64,000 nt of DNA from NCBI GenBank assembly GCA_945910005.1, contig OX246741.1:47646239-47710238 (forward strand). The letters are read 5' to 3'. Shown one piece after another: positions 47,835 through 60,778 of the stretch. The number at the start of each line of letters is the position of its first letter. Position 1 is the stretch's first letter. The notes under the pieces are model-generated. The model was not told the DNA's origin, did no database searches, and saw nothing but the letters and a program-made list of their open reading frames with translations. Position numbers and translations under genes: made by a program. This DNA comes from Isoperla grammatica. Lineage: Eukaryota > Arthropoda > Insecta > Plecoptera > Perlodidae.

Positions 47835-47873
47835 CGAGAGTGAAGAAAGGAATGTCTGCCGAAAGAAATGAAA
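47835..47873 (+). CDS. 39-nt second exon of the unidentified plus-strand gene
   Basis: Between the acceptor TTTCCAAACAG and the donor GAAA|GTAAGG. In phase 1 from the previous exon it reads ARVKKGMSAERNE, with no stop, and leaves phase 1 again. The small size, the exact phase match and clean splice sites support it. The intron between is about 745 bp and rich in AGGCCTAGG repeats. Later exons were not located. Confidence 0.45.
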
Positions 47874-47920
47874 GTAAGGGGTGTGTGAAACGAGCATATT
47901 TTACTTAGGAAGATCGACGT

Positions 47921-48117
47921 TAAGGCTGGTCCACACAGATTTTTTAAGCATAAGATTTAAGGTTTTAAGACGTTGTTGCCAAGAACAACAATGAAAACAA
48001 TCTCTTAAAACTAAAACTTTGTGTGAACGCCAGTACGTGTTTCCTATGATCCAACTTTACGACTACGCGTTAAACCTTAAATCTTATGCTTACAAAATCT
48101 GTGTGGACCAGCCCTTA
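47921..48117. mobile_element. Foldback MITE
   Basis: TAAGGCTGGTCCACACAGAT...ATCTGTGTGGACCAGCCCTTA, with inner arms AAGCATAAGATTTAAGGTTT / AAACCTTAAATCTTATGCTT. Non-coding. Confidence 0.72.
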
Positions 48118-48204
48118 CCAACTCGACTTTAAATGAACTGTAGAATGAGCCAAATGACACATTAGCTCTAAGAGCTAGAGCCTAGCAGCTTGTTTATACT
48201 TACA

Positions 48205-48580
48205 TGGTAGGTTAGCTAGGTAGCGAGGAAGAAGAATAGCTGAGGAAGCCATTCTTCTTCCTCTTGCTCTGCATATTCTTGCTCTGCATATTATTCCTCT
48301 CGCTCTGCATAGGAAAAAAAAGTAGTCCAACCCTATGGTCAAGTGATTCAAGTCAGGTTCAGTCACTTTTAGTCAGAATTGGTTTTTATTTACTTTTAAC
48401 GTCTATCCTACTTTTCAGTTATAAAACTGATGTATAGCTACAAAGGAGGACAATAAATAGTATTTTTTTTCCCTGTGCAGAGTTGGCCTCTTCAGCCATT
48501 CTTCTTTCTTGCTATCCAAGACAAGACTGCCTCCTTCTCTTTCCTGCTCATTTCGTCGGGCAGGGCCCCTATGTCCTACA
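48205..48580 (-). pseudogene. LINE 3' tail fragments
   Basis: Minus strand 48575-48480 reads ALPDEMSRKEKEAVLSWIAR KKNG and a stop, the same tail as at 8650-8935 and 9766-9890. A second shorter piece (VARKKNS, stop) with GCAGAGCAAGAA microrepeats is at 48310-48215. Confidence 0.55.
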
Positions 48581-48589
48581 AATGAAATG

Positions 48590-50619
48590 GAAAATTATAA
48601 AATAGCAAGGATTAAGCTAGGTATAAGACTCAGTTGATTATCATTGTGTTTAAAGGTCCGTCTACAACAGTCTGGCAATGATGACAATAACTGTAATTGG
48701 CAAAACTGTAGAAATAACAAAACAAACTGCACTGCACACTATAGTAAATTAGATTTCTGAATCAGGCTGATAAAACATTGCTGCCGGTTCCGGTCTGCTA
48801 GAATACGAGGAACCATTAGTTAGAATTTGGTTAACTTTTCTGTTACAGTTGTAGCTATAAAACCAAATACCATAGTAGAATAATACTGGACACTGTCCAT
48901 ATTTAACATACGAGAAGATGGCGACACTTGTGCTCCTAGCGACAAAAGATGATATGGCGATGATGGCTGCTTTGTTCAATGCTATTTTCGTACTTTAAAA
49001 GCATGTTAGTACGGCTAGCAATTACGCATCAGTGTAGGTATTGAAAACATAGTACGTATAGTAGATTTCATTATGATTTAAATATTGTAGCCAATGTTTT
49101 TATGAATTGTTGTTCTAATTTTTTTGAAGTGATTCTCAGTGCAGTCGAGTGCAGCCATTAGAAAATGCCATTAGTTATAATTTTCCTGCAAAAATGCATT
49201 CTGGTAATTTCAGTGATGAAAAATTTAGTGCAAAAATTTGTAAAGACTATTAATAAAAAAAGATTTTTAAGTTACATGATTTTATTTTGTGTAACAATGC
49301 ACTAAAAACAGAAAAAATAAAATCATAGGCCAGCTCATAACAGAGTTCCTCAAAATTACTAGTTAAACTAGGTTGGGTCAGAATTCACCAAACTTTTTAA
49401 TCGGCCGATTTACTAATCTCGGATTGGCTGCCATGGTTTCAACAAACGTTACATACAAAATGCATGGTGACTTCTACCGGTACCGGGCGCCATTTTTGAT
49501 CTCCGAGTAACAGGAAATCACCAGATTAAAGTTTGGTGAAACTGGCCCTTATTCGTCGAATAGCTTGTTTTCTCCATGGCAACAACCACCAATCAAAACC
49601 CCTAAAGTTCTCCAAACAGCTTATGCTACATATAACCAACTTTCCTATTTGTTGATTGTAATATGGGCACTATTATAATACATGTATAGAATTATGCATT
49701 TAAAATGCATTTAATTATTTTATGAGTGCCCCATGATTAAATATTTGTGCTCCCATAAAACCAATCTCGTAGTGGAAAACTGGAAAAAAATATCTTCTGC
49801 TTTTTAGTGCATTGTTATTAGAAACAAAATCACGTTAAAAAAAAAAATGTTTTTACTTTAAATTTGTTGCTTTTTTTTGTCATTGTGGCCCTTTGACTCG
49901 CCCGATCCCAGCATGGACGAACACGATTATGACGTGTTTGTATGTATAGTATGTTCGTTGTTAGCCGTGACACCCATCCCGTGAACAGTGGGCACATCTC
50001 GTGCCAAAACACCCCGAAATAAACGGCCTTTATTACGCCCGCCAACTTGACCGTGCGGTCAGTCCACACTGGTGCGCGCTACCGAACGTTTCCCGCTTGC
50101 CATTCATAGATGTGCGTTTCTATTACGACTGTGACGTATCGTTTGCTAGGTTTGAAACAAAACAGATGTTTCTTTGATTGATACTTGAAAAAGTTTCATC
50201 TCGAAGTATACGCGCGGTAAATCATACTACATTTGCGTGCGTGCGTGCGTGCGTGCGTGTGTGTGCGTGTTTCAAGTGGTCTACAGTCACCGTTCGGCGC
50301 GCCAAAGTTGATCTGGCTAATATCAACGTCGAAATTGATTTCAAGTGCATCGTGGTATTATCCGTGGTATATAACTTTCGAGTTTGACAGACAAATTACC
50401 GTAATCTATTATTAATAAAGATATATACGCAGTAGAGAAACTATATTTACCTCTGTAATACAGGGGCCCGTGTGAATTTAAAAAAATTAGAAAAAATAAT
50501 TGTAACAACATGCCTATAAATATTATTTTCTACCTTTGTAGGGCAGGCAAAGGGCTTCTTTTGATAATAGTGTTCGTGTTCTAGTTGACATCTCAATTTC
50601 CACGTAGAGAAACAATCTG
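48590..50619. other. Intergenic DNA with small repeats
   Basis: 49384-49540 is a foldback MITE (TTCACCAAACTTTTTAATC / GATTAAAGTTTGGTGAA). 49556-49640 shares GAATAGCTTGTTTTCTCCA and ATCAAAACC with 59191-59285, a dispersed repeat. A (GTGC/GTGT)n tract lies at 50233-50268. The small minus frame 48749-48979 has no recognisable features. Confidence 0.5.
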
Positions 50620-50935
50620 CGCATCGCCTCGATTAGCCTCGTTGCGTAAAGTGTGGCGTGGCGTGCGCCGTGGCGGCAGGCAACCCGCGTGACAGCCGCG
50701 CATCGCCTCGATTAGCCTCGTTGCGTAAAGTGTGGCGTGGCGTGCGCCGTGGCGGCAGGCAACCCGCGTGACAGCCGCGCATCGCCTCGATTAGCCTCGT
50801 TGCGTAAAGTGTGGCGTGGCGTGCGCCGTGGCGGCAGGCAACCCGCGTGACAGCCGCGCATCGCCTCGATTAGCCTCGTTGCGTAAAGTGTGGCGCGGCG
50901 TGCGCCGTGGCGGCAGGCAACCCGCGTGACGGCCG
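50620..50935. repeat. 79-bp CpG-rich minisatellite, four copies
   Basis: Units start CGCATCGCCTCGATTAGCCT at 50620, 50699, 50778 and 50857 and are nearly identical. They are CpG-rich and lie directly upstream of a probable first exon, so the array may be part of a CpG-rich promoter. The minus-strand frame through the array is a by-product. Confidence 0.9.
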
Positions 50936-51020
50936 CGCGCCGCAGGTGGTGTCGGTACAGTGGTAGGCGCGCCGCCCGAGGTCGGTCAAGTAGTAAGCAG
51001 TACGCGCCGCAGTACGGACA

Positions 51021-51183
51021 ATGCCTCGCTACGACGACGACTTCCTCATGTTGCCCGTGCGACGCCGACGTCGGTATAGGGTGCACGGTGACGCCCTCGC
51101 TCGGGTCAAGAGCGGCCAGGCGTCGCCCGAGCTGTTGTCGGTGCATCGCGTCAGTGAAGACGACCCCCCCGGGCTCGACCAAG
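51021..51183 (+). CDS. Probable first coding exon of unidentified gene
   Basis: ATG at 51021 opens MPRYDDDFLMLPVRRRRRYR, then VHGDALARVKSGQASPELLS and ends LDQ at CAAG|GTAGAA, phase 1. The region is GC- and CpG-rich, in contrast with AT-rich sequence on both sides. No family is recognised: an acidic start, a run of five arginines and a polar stretch. A reading frame also exists on the opposite strand, so coding strand and reality both need transcript support. Confidence 0.38.
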
Positions 51184-51540
51184 GTAGAACCCTACCCCCC
51201 ATTTATTTCCTCGGCCCCTTTGTTCCAGACTTTGGTAGTTCAGTGTTTAAAAAATGTGTTTTTTAAATTTCGACAACTATGATCATATAACGCCTGCCGA
51301 AGGGAGTATTTGGAGGAAAAAGGACAAGTATAAGACGTGGGCTGCCTTTCGTCTGGCTTCTCCCCCCCCCCGACCTGTCCGGCTAGGGTGGCCCTACCAG
51401 AAGCATACGCTTCTGCCGGTATAGCTCTGGGGCCGATAAAACACGCAAACCCCTGCCCACCACGATAAGATCCTTGGGCAAGGAAAATATAATGTCGTTT
51501 TCACATTTGGATTGAATTGTGTGAATTGGATTTCCATGTT

Positions 51541-51699
51541 ATGCTTGTTGCACTACATGGACGTCGACGAGCGCCGGAAGTAGATAATCCGAAGAAGTTG
51601 GAACCAACCAACTTCGGCGCTTGCAAGCGCCGCTTTGCCCTGATTGGTCGGATCATCCATTTCGGGCGCTCGTCGACGTCCATGTAGTGCAACAAGCAT
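51541..51699. mobile_element. Foldback MITE
   Basis: ATGCTTGTTGCACTACATGG (left) and its complement at the right form arms of about 36 bp extending through CGTCGACGAGCGCC. The centre contains GGCGCTTGCAAGCGCC. Non-coding. Confidence 0.75.
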
Positions 51700-53542
51700 T
51701 ATTACGGTTGTTACTCCACAAATCACATACATACATACGCAGGGTAGGCCCTATATTCACGTAATGCGCGTGCCAAGTTGTGTGCCAAAACGTTTGGTTC
51801 AAGTTCTACAAGTTCTACAACATTATTACTTTCCCTATTACTGGGTATTAAAAAGCAATGTCAAGCCTCTCTTGTCTCGCCCACTATTCTTGTGGTTTCA
51901 CTTTCATAAACTTGTTGAGCTTAAAAATGTAATTTCGTGGTAAGCATATATAAATATATATTTTCATCTTCTATTGACAGATCAAATGTCAAAACACACA
52001 TATTGCCATCAATTATGCCCCTTTCTGAAATCACGTAAGTTACACGAAAGTAGAATAGAGATTGAACAACAAATGGGCGTCCCGTCCAATCAGACGCAGT
52101 GACATGATTTATTCTATACCTGTCTCGACCAATAAGGGGCCTCGTAATAAGCGACGCCGCATAGCGTTGGCGACGTCTCGAGTTTGATATATTATTTTTG
52201 GTCTCCACATTTACCAGCCTACGTGTTGTGCGATGTATACATGGAATGTATATCCTTCCCATCTCGTGTTCGTTATACCTTTGTTGTGGTCTTGATTCAG
52301 CTTACGCTGGCTGGACATGTTTATGACGAGTAAACTACGTCCTTGGGTAGTTACTAGTTTTGTAAGCATAAGCAAACACTAATTGCTAAAAAGTACGACA
52401 TTTGTTCACCTATCGTTATTCATATAATCTTTCTGAGATCCCTTATCCCACGCCTTATCCCCATTCTTATGTATGCCCACCTACTGAATAATGTTTTTCG
52501 CATTGTTGGTCTAATAAGGTAAATGGTCGCACATGTTTCACTTTTCATCAGACTCGATAAAGAAGTTATCTACCGCCAAAGGAGAAACTTCTGTATCGAC
52601 TCTTGTTTTTATTTTTATTGTAAATATTTCTATAGGAATTTGGATATTCATTCCTTCTACGACTAAGTTATTACGTTGTTTATTTAACTTACCCCTGCTT
52701 TATAATTATGATTTTATAGCAAATAGCAGGTTGGATAATTTATAAAGAAAGAAAGAAAGAGAAAGAAAGAAAGAAAGAAAGAAAGAAATAAGAAGTAGAA
52801 CATATGTTTTTTAAAATTTAAAATTGCAGTTTTGTATGAATAACTTTTACTTGGTGGCACTTTATTAACCTGTACATAGCTCTTAAATAAGTTATACCTC
52901 ATCTTTCAACACATTTCGCGTATATATACGTATGCACGCTCTATTGCGTTTACAAAAAATATGTTCCCATATCAAAGAAGGATTCATTTGTCATTCATTC
53001 ACAACAGGCGTGGCTATCCTTGCAGGCCCACGTATGCCGCTTTGTCTCCCAATAGGGAACTTGCATGAATTTTTTACAGCTCTGAAAGTACGTGGAATAT
53101 ATTGTTATTCATCTGAAGACATCACAAACCTAATTTAAAAGTTTTAAAATTAACTCATTATACTTCTATACATGTTCAAAGATTTTGATTATCTGTTTCC
53201 CGCACTATTATTTTTAAACGGTATGTGACGTCACATGCCATGAAAATCACTGCTTATATGAATGACTTTGCATATAACCTCCTTGGACTTTGCCACCGCC
53301 TCCTAGACGAAACAATCACATTTTCAAGGTCATCAAGCTAACCTTGTCAAAATTTTTACGCAAGCCGTTGTCAAGTCTGCTTTATATGAATAACAACACC
53401 CAATATTTACTGATATTCTATGAAAATAGGTTTGGTATTATTGTTTTTATAGTAACTGGGCTTCAAAATTAATAACTACGCTTACTAGACATTAATTCGA
53501 TTTTATATGATTTTGGATATGATAATTTCCAAATAAGCGTTA
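51700..53542. other. Intergenic DNA, no supported gene
   Basis: A (GAAA)n tract is at 52746-52790. Short ORFs have AT-rich, non-protein-like composition. I see no RNA gene or structured repeat. Confidence 0.45.
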
Positions 53543-55813
53543 TAGACCATGGGCCAGCTAATAGAAACCCTCCCCCCCCCCGGTGCGGAAGGTTTGAAAG
53601 TGGTTTTGAATACCTCTTAATATTACATTTTGATTTTCACTTGTTAGCCAACACAACTTTGGTGGAACAGCCAACCAGGGGTGTCCAAAGATTTTGGTCT
53701 AAATAGTACAAATATTAATTGTGAGTCTTGTAGTAAGAAAGTAGTTAGTTTTACGTAAGGTTATAACTATGTATATTATTTTCTTATTTCTAAAAATTGT
53801 TTGAGACCCAATTGGCCATTATCTTCGGAGATATCACCCTGTGTCTTTTTGGACATCATGAAATTCTTTAGTCACAAATGTCGTTTGCGACCACTCTAAT
53901 GAAAGGTCTTGATGAGTACATTACGAATAAGTAATTTATTATACATGTTAATAATACATTTTCAGGGGTAATCACGCTTTAAACGCCAAAATCCATCGTC
54001 GATCGCTATTTTTGCACTATTAGCTAATAAAGGTGAGAAGTTTCCATTTTTTTTCTTTGTAGCTTTGAAATATATGTTAGTGTATTAACATTGTTTGTAA
54101 TATGTGATTTCCATGGAATAATATCCATTTTAGGTTATTGTTTTAATTTTTAATTTAATTTTTGTTTTCATTAATTAACGTCGTTAAAAAAGAAACACGT
54201 TTATTTAAGGATTGTGCAGCTTTTATAATACAAATGCATGTCACTTAGTTGGTGGAACAGTCAAAAGTCACAAAATAACAAACATACTTACATAAACGCT
54301 CAAGAAACGCAATTAATATTTATGTATATACATTTGAGATGCCACATTTTGACACCCCTGGTGGGTGCATTCGCTAGAACCGTGTTGTATATTGAGTAAA
54401 AATGCGAAGACAATCTATTCAAGTTCTCAAACCCGCTTCTATCATCTTCCACAATGTGGGTAATATGGGAGGTCATAGACTGGCAAAACTATATATACTA
54501 TCTACTCTAAGTAAACCAAAAAATGTATTTGGAAAGTTTTGTGCACCCCTTAAATGGAAAAATGTATTTAATTAAGTATTTTGAATGTTAAAGAATATAT
54601 ACGTCCAGAATTGTTAATTTACTGTCCAGAATCGCAATTAACATCAATATTGCTCCTTATTTCGCCATGTTTGGATACCCCTGGTGGGTGCATCCACCAA
54701 AACTATGTTGGCTAACAAGCTTAAATCGAAAGACAGTGTACCAAAGTATCCAAAAACAGTTCTAAACTTTCCAGCATATGGGGAACGGCGGGTTACAAAT
54801 GGGGTAAACCCTATACATGTTATGCTCCAAGTAAACAAATAAAATGTATAAATTATTAAATTCAATGTATTATATATTGTGTTGTGCGACCATTTAAATG
54901 GGAAAATGTATAATTAACAATTTCAATGTGTTAAAGGTTACTTAATTCCAAAAATGTTCATTTTATTGTCAATATCACAATTATCATTAATATTGCTCAC
55001 TATTTCGACATTTTGGATAGCCCTGGTAAGTGCACTCACAAATAACCATCTTGGCTAACAAGTAAAAATCAAAAGGTCATGTATCAAAGTATACAAAAAC
55101 ACTTTCAGACCTTCCAATATTGGAGGGGTGGGGGGTTACAGATGGGGCAAACATGATACATTTTCAACTAAAAAATTCACATAAAATGTGTATAGAATGT
55201 TTTTCTCACCCCTGAAAAATAAAAAATTCATGTTATCAAGCATTTTAGATGCGTGAGGTTATATACTTACAACTATTTTGATTTATTCTCAAGAATTGCA
55301 TATAATATTAATATCGATTTGTATGGTGGCACATTTGGACAACCCTGGTAGATGCACCCGCCAAAACCATGTTGGCTAACAAGTGAAAATCAAAAGTGCA
55401 TATATAATAGTAATCGAAACCACTTTTAGACCTTCCATTATTTGAGGGGTGGGGCGTTACAGAGCGGCCAAACTATATAAATGTTTTGCTCGAAATAAAA
55501 ACAAAACATGAATAGATAACTAGTTTGTGTAACCCTGAAAATCAAAAAATTGTATTATTTAGTAGCTTACGTATAAAAGAGTACATCCTTATAAAAATAG
55601 TTAATTCTTTGAACTGGCAACATACCTCAATTAATATTTTTATGGTTTTCACAGCACCACATTTGGACACCCCTGGTGGGTGCACCCACCAAAACCATGT
55701 TGGCTAACAAGTGAAAATCGAAAGTCAATATATCAAAGTACTCAAAACCACTTTCAGACCTTCCGCACCGGGGGGGGGGGGGGGAGGGGGGGTTATAGCT
55801 GGCCCAAGGTCTA
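53543..55813. mobile_element. TIR element filled with divergent tandem repeats
   Basis: TAGACCATGGGCCAGCTA at the left and AGCTGGCCCAAGGTCTA at the right form terminal inverted repeats next to poly-C/G runs, followed on both sides by CCTTCCGCACCGG / CCGGTGCGGAAGG. Inside, about five divergent units of roughly 325 bp repeat ACATTTGGACACCCCTGGTG and CATGTTGGCTAACAAGTGAA, with one inverted copy near 53640-53690. No protein frame survives. TA flanks are possible target duplications. Confidence 0.75.
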
Positions 55814-56346
55814 TTATGTTATTTATCTTTCTTTGATTGGTTGATTGCTGATACATGGCAAGTGACGTATGCCCCGTTTTTCCCGCCATAAATATGTGTG
55901 AAACTTTCAGCTCGTTTTTATAAATGAAACTTAATTCTATGTCACCGAAATAAAATATTTTTGTATTCAGGACGTTAATCTTAATCTAGTAAAATGCTAA
56001 AAAAACATTATGCATGTTCCCCATTATGTTACCGCAATTAGTCAAGCAAAGTCATGGTTTTCTTCAACGCGCCGTCACCAAACTCTTGTCTATCGTTATC
56101 GCTACGACCCATCGTCGGCGGTAATCAGCAACAAGTGACTGGCTGGACCGAGTACGTGGGCTGTTGTATTAATTAACCTGTTGTTGCCAACCTCGTAATT
56201 TTACAGTTACCCTTCAGTAATGGCTTAATTTGGTTAGATATTTTCAAATTTCCCGCGTTACCGCTGTAGTTTTTTTGCGTTGTCAAAAGCCTTTCTTCTA
56301 CTTCGAAAACATAATATTTTCTGTACTTCTAGGTCTCGTTTCTTAT

Positions 56347-56497
56347 AAATAAATAAATAAATAGATAAATAGATAAATAGATAAATAAATAAATAAATAA
56401 ATAAATACATACATACATACATACATACATACATACATACATACATACATACATACATACATACATACATACATACATACATACATACATACATACA

Positions 56498-56529
<32 letters not shown>

Positions 56530-56950
56530 CATACATACATACATACATACATACATACATACATACATACATACATACATACATACATACATACATACAT
56601 ACATACATACATACATACATACATACATACATACATACATACATACATACATACATACATACATACATACATACATACATACATACATACATACATACAT
56701 ACATACATACATACATACATACATACATACATACATACATACATACATACATACATACATACATACATACATACATACATACATACATACATACATACAT
56801 ACATACATACATACATACATACATACATACATACATACATACATACATACATACATACATACATACATACATACATACATACATACATACATACATACAT
56901 ACATACATACATACATACATACATACATAAATAAATAAATAAATAAATAA
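56347..56950. repeat. Very long (ATAC)n microsatellite
   Basis: About 525 bp (56405-56929) of uninterrupted ATAC/TACA tetranucleotide with a single phase change near 56524, bordered by (AAAT)n/(AGAT)n tracts. Minus-strand frames reading MYVCMYVC are products of the repeat. Confidence 0.97.
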
Positions 56951-57890
56951 TTGTGAGAGAGAAAAACTATCGATGAAAAATCGGAGAAATAGCCCAGAAA
57001 TAGTTTCAGGAAGCGATTGTGTTTATTTATTAGTCACGTGTCATGGTCGCAATGCACGCGAGAACGTGCTGCCCCTCGTGGATGTTACTGTAAGCTTGCA
57101 CTGGTGGTTTTCAAGTGAACACACACGTGGGCCCCGAGAAGTGTCGCCTGTGTGTCGGTACCTTGACGCCGTCCCACGTGCCCACACACGCCCACGTGCA
57201 ATTAAGACGTGTCGTGCTGCGTCGTTGAAGAGATTTTATCGTTACCTATCAGGCTATCTAGTCAATTAAAAATACACAATTATTTAAGGGGGCCGTTCGT
57301 AAATGACGTGCATGATTTGTGTGTGTGTGTGGGGGGGGGGGGGTCAACATGTGTGACACGGGGATGAGGGGGTCTACGTTTCATGTGGCATCCACGTTTA
57401 CCCCAAATTAACAACTCCGAGTTGAGCAACCAGAACCAGAGCAACGATAGCCAAATGTGTGATTTGCAGAGCATTCGTACTACTCATCCCATTTCTACAT
57501 TATTATATTGATCACGCTTATATTTTGTGTTCGTATTTACATTGATACTGTCATTATATGTACGAAAAAGTTTTGTTCAAATTCGATCTAGTTCGCACAC
57601 AAACAATTTTTAAACAGGGGCTAGAAATTACTAAAAATTAAAAATTTTAGGGTAGTTTAGAACCTGGAAAAAATAATCTGTGCATTAATCTTTCAAAAAC
57701 TCTTTGTACATAAAACAACAGTTTAGTTTTATATATTTTGGTCCAAACAGAACCGAAGTATGTGGATTTTTGTGCACGTAGTTTGAGTAGTAGGAAGTAC
57801 TGCACGCCGGACGCTCAGAGTGGTTTTCTGGCAAGATACCTTTACAACCCTTGATGTACGTATGCCAGCAAGTGTACGTTGAGTGTGTTA
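56951..57890. other. Intergenic DNA with clustered CACGTG motifs
   Basis: Four CACGTG hexamers (E-box/G-box type) occur in about 165 bp (near 57034, 57125, 57176 and 57194). A plus frame (56973-57269) spans them but has no recognisable protein features. A poly-G run is near 57331. Confidence 0.4.
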
Positions 57891-58029
57891 GGCCCCGTTT
57901 TTCAATCAGTCATTAACGGTGCCGTTAGCTGACGGTCCGTTATCTGCATAGGGTTTGTTGGGTTACAGATTACGGAACGTCAGCTAACGGCCCCGTTACA
58001 ACCCGTTAAGCATTCTAAAATCGGGCCTA
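57889..58029. mobile_element. Foldback MITE
   Basis: TTAGGCCCCGTTTTTCAATC...GCATTCTAAAATCGGGCCTAA with inner CATTAACGGTGCCGTTAGCTGACG / CGTCAGCTAACGGCCCCGTTA-like arms. Non-coding. Confidence 0.65.
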
Positions 58030-59729
58030 ATCGGTCACATTAGGTAAGTGGGCACCGCAACAACAAAAATAAATGACCCCTGGCAACGTCTCATTTCTTG
58101 AGCATATTCTGTGAATGTCCCGTATCGTATGCCAGGGTGATTGGAAGAGTCCTGAGGTTCGTAGAAACCATTGCCTTTACTTGGCACCGACCGTAGCGTG
58201 AGTCATCTGGCTACGCAACGCACGTGACCTTTCAATGTGTGGATGCAAATGAAGCGACGAAACTCACGCCGCGGGTACGTGATGCTCACTCCGAGTAGTA
58301 CTTGGCCGAAACAAACGAAACATAAACAATCTGGTGGCCGAACTGTGTGGTGCAACAATGAACGGGTCTGCTGCTTCGAGCCTACTTGTTGTACAGGCCC
58401 GGTAGGACCCCGGCCTCGGTAAACCCAACTAGGCCCCCGACTTTGTCATCCCTTGATGTATCTCAAGTAGTCTTTCTTCTTCATACACTTTCTCACTTTT
58501 TCATACTTGCTGGCCCTCTTTGCGATCCAAACACTCACCAATCCCATCGTGCTGGCTAAACCACACCTCCTACACCCCCCCCCCCCAGTGTTTTAGTTCC
58601 CTTATGACGACTTTCGCGATATATAAGCTTTATGGATCTGATTCGTTCGGCGGCATGTCCAATATATCGTATAAATTAAAACACCATTAAGTAACTAGTA
58701 AATTGTAAGAAGATCTGCATACTGTGTGTCGTATACATTTGGATTGTAGTAATCTACAACATTTCTCCAGAATTTGGCGTCATATTACACTCAAATCATG
58801 AATTTGTATCTAGTAGTTAGTAGTAGTGTAAGAAGGCCCGTAAAATCTGCGGCATTCATGAATACGAGGTCCGAGTCCGTCAAATTAAGAAATGCATGCC
58901 CAGCCCTCCCCCCCCCCCCTCTCACAGGCTCGGGCTTGAATGTGTATTACGTGCGTTCCAAGGCGTGAGTGAGTGTTATTATTACGCTTGACGTAATGTT
59001 GCCCTCCGCTCTCCTCACTGACGATAATAACGACGCGTCGTTGCGTAATCTCGTGCGTGTATCGTTCAATAAGACACGGCTAAAATTAATGTTGTCGTAA
59101 TATGCCATCCATCTTGCACATTTGACCGTTATGTGAGTAGTGCACACAGGATGCATTTGGCTTTATGCACAGTATTACACTACTTCTTATGCGTTGAATA
59201 GCTTGTTTTCTCCAAGGCAACCAACCACTAATCAAAACCTTTGCTATCCTCCAAATAGCTGATTTGCTTCAAATAACTTTGTAATATCGTCCCTAGGATA
59301 GTTTTTGCTCTCGCGCAAAGAACACGAAATATTGCTTATAGTTCTCCATTAGGATGTGTGAACACCAAGATCCGGTCAGAACACGATGTAAAAAATATTT
59401 CATATATACCTGCAAGAGAATTGAGTGCAGTTCTTTTATTTTTGTTGCAGTTTTTTTATACGAATGTTTTTCTGGTTCAATAAATGTTTTGTTTGATTCT
59501 AATGTTGTTTGAAGTTTGATTGAAGTTTGTTGTTTGAAGTTGAAAGTTTGATTGTATTGGAGAAAGAGTGCAAGTCTGGGACAATCTATTTTTTATTTTT
59601 ACAACTATGCGCAATGGTCTTCCGTCCTTTATAAAATCTACGATTTTTCAGAGCATTACTAAACAATTTTATGCGTCCGAAATTTTGTTGGTGTTTGAAA
59701 TCAATTTATTAAAAACAAAACGATGATGA
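58030..59729. other. Intergenic DNA, no supported gene
   Basis: Short frames only. 59191-59285 repeats the segment at 49556-49640. GTTTGAAGTTTGATTGAAGT microrepeats are at about 59508-59550. Confidence 0.4.
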
Positions 59730-60070
59730 TATTTGGGTTTTACGTCCCTTATTTTTGCAACTTTTGCTAACCGAGACGATGAGTGGGTGAAATATGAAGA
59801 TGAAGATGAAGATGAAAAAACGTCACATGTCCGAACCAGATGCATTGCACATCGCGGGGGTCGTCACAAGAAGAGTCCATCAACGGAGAGCAGGGCCAAG
59901 TGGGAGGAAAAATCTCCTGAGGGGCAGTGAGGGGAAAGGGACAGGATCTCCTTTCGTCGCCTCTTACGACTAGCAGAGTCACTCTGGGTCTATTCTTCCC
60001 CGTGCCCATACAGACAGGGAATCTTGAAACTTGGAACATTTTCCTATGGTTATGTCCTGTCATGGAGGAG
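59730..60070 (+). repeat. SINE-like element with conserved GTCGCCTCTTACGAC core
   Basis: TTTGGGTTTTACGTCCC at the start and TCGTCGCCTCTTACGACTAG, TGGGTCTATTCTTCCCCGTG near the end match, from memory, a repeat core widespread in molluscs and other marine invertebrates. The interior carries a (GAAGAT)n stretch. No coding frame. Exact superfamily name not assigned. Confidence 0.5.
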
Positions 60071-60778
60071 GAAAATCACATTATATTGAATTGAAACCTG
60101 CACGGAGAAAAAAATTCTCAAAACTTTCGCTAGACTAGATAGAATTCAAGCGTTTGGAGACAAACAGAATGCTCGAAATGGCATTAGATAACATTCTTCT
60201 ACAATGTCAAAACACGTTTTGTCTTCTACAGTGTACCAGTTATTCTGTAAAATCGTGACAATACGCTAATATTTCGTAATGTTATTCTGAACTTTACAGA
60301 ACATAAAATTATAAATCAGCTAAACGAATCCAAATATTAGTACATAAAGAAGCCTAATTACTACGAACATTCCGCTGACTCCCACGAAATATAACGCTGT
60401 GCTCCACAAACGTTTTACTAAGTTTACATATTGTTCTACAGATTTATTCAAGCATTTGCCAAGGAATTTTTAACAGTTTTGCTGGTTATTCAATCTATTC
60501 TGCTATACTTTAAAAGTGCTTTACTGATATCATAGATGCAGTTTGCTACATAGTAAAAATGTTTTACTAGTAAACCAAATCATATTGCTACTTTAGTAAA
60601 ATGGTTCTCCTATCCTACAGATTTAGTTTTCCCTTTGAGTATATGGTTTCACTGGTACAGTAAATTAATGTGCTACACTAGTAAAATAGTTTTACAGGTA
60701 TTACAAATAATTCTACTGAATCAGTGAAAGGATTGGGCTATGGAAAGGTGTGGCATCAGAAAGTGGATTTCTGAAATA

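Noticed and set aside
50712..51182. Minus-strand 156-codon ORF with CPYCGAYC
   Set aside because: Its C-terminal half is the 79-bp repeat; the cysteine pattern is short and unsupported. The plus-strand exon reading was preferred, weakly.
56258..56928. Long minus-strand ORFs of about 190-220 residues reading MYVC repeats
   Set aside because: They are direct translations of the (ATAC)n microsatellite, open in every frame.
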